Shown here: piece after piece, positions 24,230 through 35,922 of the stretch
Position numbering within the stretch: position 1 is the first letter of the stretch
Layout of the letters: each line of letters opens with the position of its first letter
DNA from: Anaspis maculata
Lineage: Eukaryota; Arthropoda; Insecta; Coleoptera; Scraptiidae
DNA: 64,000 nt
Reading direction: 5' to 3'
Assembly: GCA_949128115.1 (NCBI GenBank)
Contig: OX421963.1
Coordinates: forward strand, 32,843,979-32,907,978
Notes under the pieces: generated by a model
What the model was told of the DNA's origin: nothing
Seen by the model: the letters and a program-made list of their open reading frames with translations, nothing else
Database searches by the model: none
Made by a program: the position numbers and the translations under genes

Positions 24230-25449
24230 TTTGAATGATTGACTCTTCAAGACCCTTCTTGGTAGGCACTCGTGTAACGTTCACTTGATGCAATCCAATC
24301 ATAATAATATATCAGGGAATGAAGAATGAAGAATCGTCAATCCACGGCACATCTGGTAACTGCGACAAAGAATGACACCTTCCTTTTGTTTCCATGCCAA
24401 GGCGGCAAGCGAGGCGGCGAGTCTAACGCAAAACCATAGAAATCCCGTGATTCAAAGAATAGACGAATCTAGTTTACCTTTTCTCCTGACGCATGTGCGA
24501 AGTGTAGAGGGCTTGCCATTGGTACACTCCGGTCACGTGATAAAATTCGTGCAAATTCCGAAAATTAACACAGTAAAATTGAGTGAATACTGATTTTTGC
24601 GATAGAATCATAAGTTTTAGCCCACTAAAAAGTATAATTGAATAATAGGGTGTGTTTTTAGTGGTTACTGCTAATGGAAATCGGCGAAAATAGTAGCGGA
24701 TTGGAACTGCAGAAGTGATAGCCGCTAACAATGAGCAAAACTTGTTTTAATTTGAAAGATTCCCAAAAACGTGCTTAAAATACCGTGGAGGTGATATCCC
24801 CAAACGTAAATTTCGAGGTCAATTGAAGAACTGTGCGCGATGCAACAAGTCAGGAAAATGGATTAGGTTATGTAAACCTTTTGGTTGTGACACTGGTCGA
24901 CTCCAAAGTATCGCAGTCGCAGACATTACAAAAGACACATATCACATATTTATGTTCTCTGCTCCAGTTCACTCCAGTGGGCCCTTACAAGAGATTCCGG
25001 ACCCAGTACCCAGTACAAGCCACTGTTGGTAGCACCTCTTGGTAGCACGTGATGTTGGCACCCCTGTTGTCACGTGATAGCCGCTCGCCCGCTCGATCGT
25101 GTTGTTTTCGGTGTTTTCACACTTTTTATTTGTAAAATACTGACTTTTAGAAGAAAAAAAATCGTTTTGTTTATAGCGTTACTATCTAAAAATTGTGTTA
25201 AATTTCATGCTCTATAAATTTAGTACACGTGAAACAATTTCTTGTATGAAAAAACTACCGATTTCGCCAATATCCCATGTAAAAATAAAAACTTGCACGA
25301 ATCGTTTGAATTGCCGCCTCTTCAGCAAACTTGCTGCTGCGCACTTTCGACCACTCTATATACTAGAATCCCCTATGAGGAGAGATGTCCTCCTTCCTCT
25401 CTGTCACAATGATGTCAGTTAAAAGTGCGCGGACAAGTTAGTTGCAGTG
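24230..25449. other. No gene recognised
   Basis: Non-coding by inspection. CACGTGAT-type motifs recur at 24530, 25046 and 25070. Confidence 0.4.
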
Positions 25450-27080
25450 GACGTGGTACAACCGAAATAGGAAATATAAGTTGAAAATGGTGATAACGGC
25501 AAACCACTTTGCAGGGTTACAACTAAGACCTGAATAAACGATTTGACCCACAGTGCTTTTCTTTTCGTCCCTTAGGATTTGAATAGCGCCCCTTTTTCAA
25601 TATTGTGGATATTATCTAGGGGCAGAAGGCAGAAGGTATCGAATAGTCTGGTGATGTCCAGCTTAGTAGAAATATATATGGGGCTGTGTCTCAATCGGCT
25701 TCTGGGACATCAAACACTTTTTTTATAAATGGTGGAACATTGCCATCTACCGCAGGCAAATTTGGTGGAGGCGCCAAAAGAAATTTAGTACTGTCATAAG
25801 AAAATTGCTCCAACATTTTCATTTTTCAACGGATTTTAACACCAAACATCTCATTTTGTGAAAAAGTAAATTCTTCTTGTTACTTTATACCTTCTTTTGG
25901 AAAAAGATGTTGAAAAATGTCGAAAAAAAAATAATTGAAATTTTTTTTTTAAATATTTGGATAAATATTTAAAAAAAATATTTGAAATATTTTTTTTATT
26001 TTCATGCAATTTGCCCTATTTGTAGACTTTGATGATCCCCTTCTAAATTTGCACTTTTCCGATTTATATCTTTGCAGCACGCGCCGCCATATTGAAAAAA
26101 TGATGTCTGAAAAGAAGTTTTTGACAACATCTAAATTTTGGCCCTTGTGATATTAAAATGTCTATGTAGCATAAGAAAGCACATGCAATCCTCCACAGTT
26201 TGACATCTGAACCAGCTCTGTACGACCCGCGGTTCTTGAGCTAGACCTTCTGTAAGTATCAATTTTCGGTTCCAAAAGAATTAAAAATCACCTCTTGGGG
26301 CTGTGCCTGGTCCACCAATGTTCATGATTTGTGATAAATGACGACGCGTTATTGATGGGTTACTTGAATAAGACATGGTGGTGATCCAGTGTTGGAATCC
26401 GGTAGGCGCGGTCACTATTCAACACCGAAAATTGATACTTCCGGAAGCTCTAGCTCAAGAACCCCGGGTCGCACAGACATGGTTCAGGTGTCAAATCGTG
26501 AAGAATTGAATGTACTCTCAGACGTATATAAACATTTCAATCTTGCATGGACTACAATTCAGATATTGTCAAAAGCTTCTTTTCAGATATTATTTTTTCA
26601 ACATGGCGGTGCGCATTGCAAAGATATAAATCGGAAAAGTGCAAATTTAGAAAGGGCACATCAATATCTACAAACAAAGCATTTTCATAAAAATTAAAAA
26701 AATCTGTTTTTTTCAAATTATTCTTCTATTTTTTCTTCAACATTCCTCAATATTTTTTTCTATGGAAGGTATAAGATAGCAAGAAGAATTCACTTTTTCA
26801 CAAAATGAGATGTCTTGTGTCAAAATCGGTTGAAAAATAAAAATGTTACAGCAATTTTCTTATGACCGTACTAAATTCATTTTGGCGCCTACACCAAATT
26901 TGCCTGCCGATGGAGACATAGCTCCATATATTTCAACGAAGCTGGACATCACCAGGCTATTCGATACCTTCTGTCCCTAGATAAAATCCGCCATTTTGGA
27001 AAAAGGGCGCCATTCAAACCCTATCCTGCAATGTGGTTTGCCTTAATCATCATTTGCAACTTGTTTTTTCCTACCACATT
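25450..27080. repeat. Giant foldback palindrome, about 1.6 kb
   Basis: The left arm (about 25450-26275) and right arm (about 26425-27080) are diverged inverted copies. Pairs include GGCAAACCA at 25498 with TGGTTTGCC at 27033, CAAATTTGG-type sequence at about 25760 with 26900, and GATTTATATCTTTGCA at about 26060 with its inverse at 26620. The spacer is about 150 bp. No transposase is visible; the ORF at 26389-26697 lies across arm and spacer and has no recognised domain. It looks like a long-TIR/foldback-type element. Confidence 0.75.
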
Positions 27081-28186
27081 CACTATTGTATCATATCTTT
27101 TTCGTTTTACAAACTTGGGCCTGCAACTCAAACCGTAAAAGTCGCTTGAAAACCGACAAATCACAAAAAACTAGTGATGTTGACAAGCAACGATAATAGG
27201 CTATTTATGATGTGAACAGTGTTCAAAGGAACAGATTATTTTGTAAGCGGGGACGATTGCAGAAATCTAGCGAGTGAATAAAATAAATCGCTTTTAACAC
27301 GAAAATTGTACAATACTTCACTCTCGACTTTACCTACGACGTTTCTGAAGTATTGAAAATTGACAGGAAATGTCACAATTGAACGGCAAGGAGAAAATGA
27401 TCTAGATTTGTTGATCTTTTCAACATGTCCGTCGTCGGTCATGCTTCCATGATAGGACCCTTCTAAAACGATAAGCTAGCGTTAAAGGTGCTATAGTGGG
27501 GTCGGTACAGTATTATAGGTACGAAGGATTTTTGAGTAATGCAATGTCCTTTGGCACACATGTACCTGTCTGTTAGAACCTGTCTGAACAATTCTGTTCA
27601 TCGCCGCAAGCGAAATTTTAGTTGTGATCCTGGTATACAGGGTGAAGGGGATTTTTTTTTAAATTACATCTTTTGAATACGGACAAAGGTAGAGTATTGC
27701 AGGGCATGTCATGCGAGATGTCGTATGACGCGCAATTTGATGGTCGTTGAGGTACAGCAAACCATTCTGAAACACCGTTAACCGTTCTCGAGATATTCTG
27801 AAAAAACTGAGATTTGTCAAAAAAAAAACCACCATCTTCATTAAATTCCATGTTTTTGAAGATATCGGAGTGCAATTTGGTATTGGCCTGATAAGAGACG
27901 TCAGAAATAAATAACAATTGCAGTTGTTGTCTAGGCCTACTATTTTATTAAATAAGACAGTCACTTTTTTTTGGGAGCCGCCATCTTGGATTGTGATTAT
28001 CAACCTGATGACCGAAAAAGTGACTGATAGTCATTAGGCGAGTACCATGCCATCACTTCATCATGTGAAAGATCACCTTGGATGAACCAGCGTACCATCT
28101 TGCTGGAAGAAAGATGATGCACTCATTTTATCGGATTCCTCAGAACTAGAGGACCTACTGCTAACCATCGAGCCATTGCAAGTAAT

Positions 28187-28627
28187 CCACGTTTCCCGAA
28201 AGGCTTCTGCGCATACCTGTGAAAGTAGGACGTTGTCATATCTATATCACGACAACAAGTTGACAACACTGTAATACGGTGTGCGTGTGTAATGTCACGC
28301 AAATTTCAGCTGACAGCGCTTGACGTCGATTTGACGTTTCGACAGATCTAACCAAATAACGCTCTTGCTTCGTTGATCGCCTTGCAGCTCGTTGTGTTTC
28401 GTATCACCTGAATCTTTTCTGCATGTTTCTGCGTAACATTTCATTCCTGAACAATATTAAATGTTGAATGGTTAGGAGGTTATGTTTGTTGTTTGTTTAC
28501 ATTTCGATTATTGATTGACAGTTGCCATTGACAGTGACACTTCGTGCGTCAAAATTGAAATTACCGCGCTCTGCAGGTATGCGTTCTCATGTGTGCGCTG
28601 AAGTGATGTACGTGATGGTAAACGTGG
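28187..28627. mobile_element. 441-bp MITE inserted in a palindrome arm
   Basis: The opposite arm provides the empty site: it reads GCAAGTAATTGAACACC, while here GCAAGTAAT and TTGAACACC are separated by 441 bp. The inserted DNA begins CCACGTTT and ends AAACGTGG, flanked by AT on both sides. A GCGCATACCTG block near the left end is repeated inverted near the right end. No coding sequence. Confidence 0.75.
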
Positions 28628-28830
28628 ATTGAACACCGCGATTATGACCTGACCCTTGATCGTTTTCCAAGCTGTTTACCAAGATTCATGGCCCTAAGTG
28701 GAGCAGTTGAGTTAAAGCTGCTTATAAAGAAAAATGTCGATATCTCGTGAAAAAATAAGAAAACTACGAGGTCTCTGGGTTATTTCCTAGGTCATTAGAA
28801 AAAGATACTCCATGGAATTCTGATCAATTT

Positions 28831-29073
28831 TCACTGAATTATTAGAAAAAAGTGCATTCTATAGCATAAGTTTGAAGAAACAGCTAAAAAATTGTTCGGA
28901 ACGGTTTCTTTTGTGTTGTCAAGCGTTAAATTATGGATCTTTTTGGCGATTTTCATGCCTTCAGTCCACTTAGATATTGTGATGAAATTCTTCAATTTCT
29001 CATCACCCTGTGTCCCTGTGATGTCCTCTGCATCGAGCTCTGCATAGATCGCCATCATGCCATCATTATTCAT
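28831..29073 (-). CDS. Unidentified 80-codon ORF in the palindrome spacer
   Basis: It starts at an ATG (29073) and ends at 28831, lying mostly in the non-palindromic loop of the 27527-30115 foldback. Residues about 8-60 have a coding-like composition (AELDAEDITGTQGDEKLKNF, then a lysine-rich amphipathic stretch), unlike the surrounding spurious ORFs. Its last residues run into the arm. I do not recognise the family. It may be a captured exon, a fragment of the element's own gene, or chance. Confidence 0.3.
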   Translation of the reverse strand: MNNDGMMAIYAELDAEDITGTQGDEKLKNFITISKWTEGMKIAKKIHNLTLDNTKETVPNNFLAVSSNLCYRMHFFLIIQ

Positions 29074-30115
29074 TACCCAAAGTTGAAGAAGAAATCCGAA
29101 TAGTAATCATTCCAAAATACATTGCGGTATCAAAATTTTAAAGGTTCCATCCGTTGTTATTATTGTTGCCCTGTAAAATGGTCTATCGTATTCTTTCTAC
29201 ACGAGTTTCTACATCACATATAGGTACATACTGTGCCAGTTTTTTCAAACCTATACTAAAGAATGCACTTTTTTTCTAATATTTCAGCATAAATGTATCA
29301 ATGTTCCATGGAGGATGTTTTTCCAATGTCTTAAGAAATAAGCCAGCGACCTCGTAATTTTCAGATTTTTTTCACGAAAAAGCGACACTTTTTTATTCAA
29401 ACAGCTGCTATAACCGAACCGCTGAACTTACGGCTTGAATCTTGGTAAACAACCTGAAAAACGATCAAGGGTCATAATCGCGGTGTTCAATTACTTGCAA
29501 TGGCTCGATGGTTAGCATAGTTCTGAGGAACCCGATAAAATGAGTGCATCATCTTTCTTTCAGTGAAGATGGTATGATGGTTCATCCAAGGTGATGTTTC
29601 ACATGATGGAGTGATGGCATGGTACTCGCCTGATGACTATCAGTCACTTTTTCGGTCATCAGCGTGATGATCACAAACCAAAATGGCGGCTACCCCAAAA
29701 AAAACTTGACTTTCTTATTTAAGGAAATAGTAGGCCTAGACAATAACGGCAATTGTTATTCATTTCTGACGTCTCTTATTAGGCGAATACCAAATTTTAC
29801 CCCGATGTCTCCAAAAATAGACGATTTAATGGAAGATAATGGGTTCTTTGACAGATCTCAGTTTTTCAGAATATCTCGAAAACGGTTAGCAATGTTATAA
29901 AATTGTTTGATGTGCCACAACAACCATCAAATTGCGTGTCATGACATGCCTGCAATACTCTAGCTTTGTCAGTTGAAAAAATGCAATTGAAAAAAATTCT
30001 AATTCACCCTGAATACAGGATCTCAGCTAAAATTTCGCTCTCGACGATGGACAAAATTGTTCTGACAGGTTCTACGAACATGTGTGCAAAAGGGCATTGT
30101 ATTACTCAAAAATGC

Positions 30116-30749
30116 AGCGTACAGGACTTTCCCCGAACGTGTCGACTCCATGCACGTTAGTCGTCGTAGATAAAATTGATTACCATGGTGCCATCGTCGT
30201 GATCAAAGTGAATATGTATAGGATCATTTTGTGCAATGTAACAAAAATGTTCTTCAAATAGCACAAAGTTCTTTTTCTCTTATACGGAAGTTGGTTTATT
30301 GTTTATTGTTTTAAATTTCCAAGACTGAGTTTCAACTTAAAATACAACCTTATAGAACAAAACAAAGTTTTCGGTTTCTTGAACTTCAATACCTGGGCAT
30401 GAAAAAACCGGAAGGGTTAAGTACATACATACAAGCTCGAGTTGATCTTTCTGCTTGTCCTCAATCGATTTTGTTTTTCAAGACCTATTCTTTGCAATTA
30501 CATACTTGTTCTATTAATTTTCTTTGTGGACTTCTGACTCTACGGCCGAATTCAATGTAAAACATGTTTGATTCTTAGTTTGAGTTGAGTCAAGTTTTGA
30601 TTCCCTGTTTCTGTTATTATGTAACATTCAAGATGGGCAACTTTGAGAGGTGGAGAAATTAAGGAAAAAAGACCTTTGTTAGATTTCATGCTTCAAACAA
30701 CTCTCGAAGTTTCCCACTCGAAGTCCCCGGTCTAACTAAATTCGCCAAG
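30116..30749 (-). other. Presumed start of the bab intron
   Basis: This AT-rich sequence lies immediately 3' of the bab splice donor on the minus strand. The open reading frame closes after seven codons of intron read-through. No further bab exon is seen here. Confidence 0.6.
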
Positions 30750-30755
30750 ACTTAC
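30750..30755 (-). promoter_or_regulatory. Splice donor of the bab BTB exon
   Basis: On the minus strand the exon ends ...GAGGAACGG followed by GTAAGT, a perfect U1-type donor. The break falls right after the conserved REEER residues, in phase 0, as expected if the next exon begins with the pipsqueak-region leader of bab proteins. Confidence 0.8.
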
Positions 30756-31550
30756 CCGTTCCTCCTCGCGTATCATCTCCGCAATGCCGGGTTTGATTTC
30801 CATGTCATCTGAGGCGGCCGCGTGCGACGCAGCCTGAGCCTGTTGCGACAGAGGCAGCGTGAGCGGCAGCGGCTCCGTCGAGACGACGGCGGACGGCGGG
30901 AGCGGCGTCGCGGACGTGGCCGGGGACATCTCCACCGACGGCGGCGGCTCCGGCATCTCGGTGCTCGCGCTCTCTGCGGGGCTGCTGAGGCTGCTGCGTT
31001 CCCCGGAGGGACGCCTCCGCTTCTTAGCACGTGGCGGGCCCCCCTCCGACCCTTCGGGGCGACCTTCGCCCCAATCTGTCATGACGTTGTTGGGGGTCGA
31101 AGACGGCTTGAGGAGGGCCGCGCGGGATGCAGCGGCACTGGTCGTTAGTTCTCCCGAAGGAGCCGCGACGTCTTGTTCGCCGTTGACGTCGGCCAAGCCG
31201 CGTATCTTGAGCGACTCGGCGACTTTTAACAGCGGGCCGATCTGCTCCTGGGACACGTTTATCTCGCCTTTGTACATGAACTCCACAGCGGCCTTCAGCT
31301 CTGGCCATTTGATGTCTCTCATAATGACGATGGGGTGCTGACAAGGGTTGTCAAAGAACAACGACTGGAAATAGGGACTGCACGCGCTCAAGACCATCTT
31401 GTGGGCTTTGACGGAGTGGCCGTCGCAAGCCAGGGTGACATCCACGAAAGATTCGCTCTGTAGCAATTGGTCGAAGACGTTGGTCAAGTTGCTCTGGTAG
31501 TTATTCCAGCGCAGGCAGAACTGCTGCGGTGATCCGGCGGCGTGCTGCAT
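30756..31550 (-). CDS. bab: bric-a-brac-type BTB/POZ transcription factor, first coding exon
   Basis: The exon encodes 265 residues. Residues 10-125 form an insect BTB domain of the tramtrack/bric-a-brac group (FCLRWNNYQSNL, FVDVTLACDG, KAHKMVLSACSPYF, EFMYKGEINVSQEQI, LKIRGLADV), which mediates dimerisation of nuclear regulators. A serine/proline-rich linker follows with a basic KKRRR cluster at about 176-180, probably a nuclear localisation signal. The exon closes with the bab-specific linker EIKPGIAEMIREEER (251-265) and a splice donor. In Drosophila bab1/bab2 this precedes a pipsqueak-type DNA-binding domain and acts in limb, ovary and abdominal patterning. The start ATG at 31550 has A at -3 and is the first ATG after an in-frame TGA upstream. 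GC content is far above its surroundings. Whether it is bab1, bab2 or a single ancestral bab cannot be decided. Confidence 0.87.
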
Positions 31551-32300
31551 GCTGCTGCCACTGCTTGTCACCTGCAAGTCCACAACAACAACAACGGTTC
31601 ACAAAAGGGTTTTCAAAACAAACTAACAAGCACGCGGGTCGAGTCAAGTTTTCGAAAGCGTCAAGTCAAGTCAAGCGCGAGCACCACCACGTGTTCCACG
31701 GATTCAAAACGACGCGCATCGGCGATATAATCTGGTGTACCGGCGACGTCTAACACCGACGCTGGCATCGGCAAAACTGATGGGCTTCCACTCTACGGAC
31801 TCGCGGCTCGTGAGGCAGGAGGGTCGAGGCCGCCTCCCGCGCACGCCTTACCCCCACCAGCGGCGGAGACCGCCCAAAAGCCACCCATCCACCCACAAGA
31901 CCGCGTGGCCACCGCGCGGCAATCACCGCCGCGGCAGCCTAATTACGCCCGATACATCGACACCTGAACCCGGGCCGCCGAAAGGCAAGCAAGCAAGCAA
32001 GCCCGCCACCTCCACCGGCAGTAGGAGCCACCGCCGCCGCCGCCGCCGCCGTCACTTCTAATTTGCACAAGGCTAATTCGGGGGGCGCATCTCGCCCCCT
32101 GCGGCGACGAAAAACACGAGGTGGTGTGCGAAATGTGATGGTGTATATATTCAAAAAAAGGAGAATGACAATGTCGGCGCCGCCGCCACCGGGACGCGCA
32201 GGTGATGAAACCAGACCGACCATGTGGTGGAGAAGCTCCACGCGAGGGTACACCCACAGCCGACCCCACTACCGCAAAATCACCTCGTGCAGGTGATGTT
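31551..32300 (-). promoter_or_regulatory. GC-rich 5' leader / promoter-proximal region of bab
   Basis: GC- and CpG-rich sequence directly upstream of the start codon on the minus strand, standing out from AT-rich flanks. It contains short simple repeats: (CAA)n at 31581-31595, AAGC repeats at 31983-32001 and (CCG)n near 32033-32051. A possible 3' splice site (TTGCAG on the minus strand, AG at 31573-31572) lies 21 bases before the ATG, so part of this may be a 5' intron. No TATA box identified. ORFs on the plus strand here are shadows of GC-rich DNA. Confidence 0.5.
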
Positions 32301-33880
32301 CCAGCGAATCAACAATAACTCAACGTTTCGAAACAGCATAAACAAACCTTAACAAAATTTCTACGAACCCGGGAGATGTAATGAAATTCTTCTGGTCAAT
32401 TTTAGTTGGCCGAGAAAAAATTATCTTTGGCAACTTCCTACCCTTGGCTCATGCATCCTCTCGGTCGGCCCTTGGTAATTTCTGATGAATGATGATACTA
32501 TACGAAGACACTACTGAAGTGGTAATCGGTACAGTCACACGTACAGTCGAGTGGCCGTCAGTGCAAGAATTGTTATTAAATCAAAATTTTGAGACGGCCA
32601 CTCGTAGTTTCCAGCCAGAATTCTATTATTTGGCTGAAATTCGAATGTTACTGGAACATCAACAAAATACAAGATACAAAGCAAGATATATGATATATGT
32701 TGGTCATAGCTTTCTTTTAGACCTGCAGTATCAAGGATTCATTTGGTATTTGTCGACAATTGCCAAAAATCTGTTTTAACCTAAGATTTCTAAACTAAAT
32801 TCTTGTTATAAGTATACAAAGACTAAACAAATCTTGAATACTGGAGAGCTAGATTACTACTATGACAAACACCTATTTTGCTTGTGTTCAGTTTTGTTGC
32901 TGTTTTAGTAACATTCGACTGATACAAAAATTTGAAAAAACGCCTTAAATTACCTCCTAGAGGCATTTCATATAACATTTTGGCAACAAGTGTTTCTAGA
33001 ATAAATAGACCCCTCTGAATCTGAAAATGCCTGTTACCAAGGCAAAATATTGACCGGAAGTAAGATACCCACGATAGTTGAAGATGGCGTCCAATGAGAC
33101 GAAACGGATTGTTTTCTGCCGTATCTTTTTAACCGCTTTACCGATTAAACACAAGTTTCATACAGATATGTAGTTCTTAGGTACGTGTCCATGATTTGAT
33201 AAAGAAGAACTTCAACAAAAGTATCCAGTGGCGTAGATACTGGTTGGTCGACTTTTCTTCTTGTTCCAATTTTTAAGCTGCTGTAAATTTTCTAAAATGA
33301 CCATAACTTTGAACTCTGGATTCAATTTTGATGCTTAGATTTTCTAGCGAAATTTGAGATCTACTGGTCAACCTGTGAAATGGGACACTATGAGTACTAT
33401 AGGGTACTTTCCCCTTTTTTTCCAACGCACAAAAGATCTTATAGGTCGCAGTGCAGAAAGGATCCTCCGAGACCAAACGACCACCTCTAATCTACAATCT
33501 AGTGTCAGGAATGTCACCGATTGTGCATGTGTGCGCTCTGGTAAACTACTCTGTGCTTCGTGTATTGCCTAATCACCTGCAATGCAATACTATCTAGAGT
33601 ACCTGCAATACCCTCCGCGTTACATCAGTCTGCGATATGCTGTAATACAGTCTGCAATAAGCTGCAATAATACGAGACAATACCGTAGATGACAGTGATG
33701 ACACAGTTTTCCTGCAACATATATTCATTCATTCATTTGTCGGATCAATAACTTCCTGCCTTTTTTTTTGAATGCCACAAAGCCACATAAACACCTTTTT
33801 ATCTGGGTTGTTCCGTACCTATAACGTATGGTCCGAAAGTTTTGGGAAATTTTTCAAGAGCTAATAACTTTTTTTGGATT
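32301..33880. other. Gene-free stretch; one perfect 12-bp inverted repeat
   Basis: CGAGTGGCCGTC at 32548-32559 is repeated inverted at 32593-32604 with a 33-bp loop, lying inside a 96-codon plus-strand ORF (32489-32779) with no recognised domain. The rest shows no gene. Confidence 0.4.
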
Positions 33881-33884
33881 GTTA

Positions 33885-35922
33885 TAATTTTGTAACTTTA
33901 TATTGCAAAAACTAGCATCATCTTTAACAATACCAAATTCATATTTAACATATTGAAGATGGGCCATTATTTTTGAGGGCTCTCAGTTTTCTTCTGCCAT
34001 GTTCGATCATTCTCTGGACAACAGCAGGATTAATTTCTCTGAGCTCCTGCCTCCCAATGTACCGCAAGCTTGACTAATATAAGATTTTTGGTAAGTATCG
34101 AGCTGGATAGTATACACAGAGAAAAGACTTTATTTAAATCAAATGGATCTTCTTTATTTCAAATAAATTTGTTGTTTCTATATGGCGAAGGAAATATTTG
34201 TTTGGTACATTAGAATGATTTCTTTGAAACTTGTAAATGAACATTTTTTTGATACAATACATTGATTCATTAGCAGAATGGACTTGGACTTTTGCAATTT
34301 GTTTGGGTTACTTAACTATTTATTCAATTGGAAAGATCTATTTATTTGATTTAAGAATTTATATATTCAATTGAATCCTAATTTTTTTGATAAAAATGAA
34401 ACATTTTTTCAACTTGAACAAATTTTTGTTTTAATATTTTTGCCGTATTTAATGAAATATTACTTTGGATTTATTCATTTCAATGTAAGTAAAAAATGAA
34501 ATTCTATTCTATTTTCTCTATTTTCTTTAATTTCTTTCAAAAATACATAAACATATTAATACATACATATAAAAACCTAAAAACTTGTAATATTGGCAAC
34601 ATGAGTAGACCACATAACTTCCAAAAACAATACTACAAAAATTCACTTGTAGTACAAGTCCACACACACAAGTGGGTACTTGTAAACAAAATAAAAAAAT
34701 TGATCATAATACCCAACAATTCGGGTTGCTTTTAGACAAAGAATACCGTATAACAATATTATAAACTAGAGATACAATAAATAGTAATAATAATAACATG
34801 GTAAATGAGATTTAAAAAAAAAATGAAAGACCTAATTCAATTTGTATAAATGGTGTCCCGATATGTGTATAGATTTTTTTATGGCAACTGCTGAAATGTA
34901 CTTACAAAATTTGGAAGAATGCCGAATTCTTCAAATAAAGAGGTGATCGCTCGATCCACAAGCTGCGACCATATTAGTCCGAGAACTTTGATGTCCTTGA
35001 GCCCTTATATTTCTTCGAAGAATGGGATGGTTGGATTATAGATCCTTTGTTTTCCGATGTTGACTTCCAATATATTGTTGCCTTCATGAAATAAACAATA
35101 AAATAATATCAATTTCGAAGTAGATGAAGGTGGTAATTCTATACATGCAATTTATCAAACTGCTACTTGAAATCTGAATTGTAGATATGAAATGTTACTT
35201 ACCATTGGAAACTAAAAATTAATGCCCCAGATCATTGGTTTCCAAAAAATCTTCCATAATGATGAAGGACTGTCACTCGCGTCTTGCACAACCTCATCTC
35301 AATAAACAATAGAATAATTTTGCAGGTCGTGACAAGTCAAGGAACGAAGCTTTGTTCAAAGCTATCGGAGCTTTGAGCCAAAGAAATATTTACTTGATGC
35401 AAATACTTCCGCTTTTACAGCAAAGAAACATTGTTTAACAGCTAAATGGAAACAAGAATGATTTGATTGAAACATATTAGTTTATTTGGCTCATTTTTCT
35501 AAATATTTCTTTGTTCTAAGACAGTATATGTTCAAGACGAAGAGCCCAAAATTTCTCAAATCAAATAAATCCAAAAAAATCTCCAAGAAAACGCATTTTC
35601 TTGTAGCAAAATTTTTTTTGTTGATTCAATGAAATTTTGTTTGTTCTGAAGAAATCAGTTTCAAACAACTTCGATTTCTTAATTCAAATAACGTCTTTTC
35701 TCTGTGTACGACAAGGGATGGGAAGCTGCAAATGAAGACCAATTACGGCGTCGCATTTTTCAATAACATTAGAGAATTTCGCATTGGAGAAATTGATACA
35801 GAGAATTATGGAACATGGCAGAAGAAAATTGAGATCCATCGAAGATGATGGTCCATTATCAATATGTTGAATATGAATTTGTTATTGTTACATATGATGG
35901 TAATTTTTGCAATATCAAATTA
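33885..35922. repeat. Inverted pair of transposon ends, 2.0 kb overall
   Basis: The left arm (33885-34008) and right arm (35799-35922) are inverted copies. Both contain the sequence TTTTCTTCTGCCATGTTC or its inverse. Translated outward, both arms encode a related EHGRRKLR peptide followed by GPxSIC, so they look like two 3' ends of one old transposable element placed head to head. Between them lies a second, better-defined TIR element. Confidence 0.6.
34115..35706. mobile_element. 1.6-kb TIR element with TA target duplication
   Basis: The ends are CACAGAGAAAAGAC and GTCTTTTCTCTGTG, flanked by TA on both sides (34113-34114, 35707-35708). Inverted similarity continues inward for at least 60 bp with many mismatches. 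The interior is extremely AT-rich with no recognisable transposase. TA duplication suggests a Tc1/mariner-type non-autonomous element. Confidence 0.6.

Larger units (their letters stand above)
27527..30115. repeat. Giant foldback palindrome, about 2.6 kb
   Basis: The outer ends ATTTTTGAGTAATGCAATG (27527) and its inverse (30113) are the tips of two long arms. Matches run inward from both sides: AATTCTGTTC with its inverse, GAGATATTCTGAAAAACTGA with its inverse, and the ATCGAGCCATTGCAAGTAAT segment of 28169-28186 with 29490-29510. The left arm is interrupted by a 441-bp insertion (28187-28627). About 340 bp of non-palindromic spacer (28890-29230) holds an 80-codon minus-strand ORF. Confidence 0.8.

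Noticed and set aside
26389..26697. 102-codon ORF as a transposon gene
   Set aside because: It lies across the spacer and right arm of a palindrome, with no recognisable motif.
30773..31344. Arg/Pro-rich ORFs overlapping the bab exon in other frames and on the plus strand
   Set aside because: Shadows of a GC-rich coding exon; no domain and no conserved features.
31551..31583. Extending the bab start to a GTG at 31583
   Set aside because: GTG is not a usual eukaryotic start; the first ATG after the in-frame upstream TGA is at 31550 and has a good context.
31735..32296. Plus- and minus-strand basic ORFs upstream of bab
   Set aside because: GC-rich low-complexity leader with CCG repeats; arginine/proline runs are expected from composition.
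33040..33420. Possible foldback related to the 51.3-kb element
   Set aside because: It shares an AGTGGCGTAG motif in the middle, but I could not find pairing arms.
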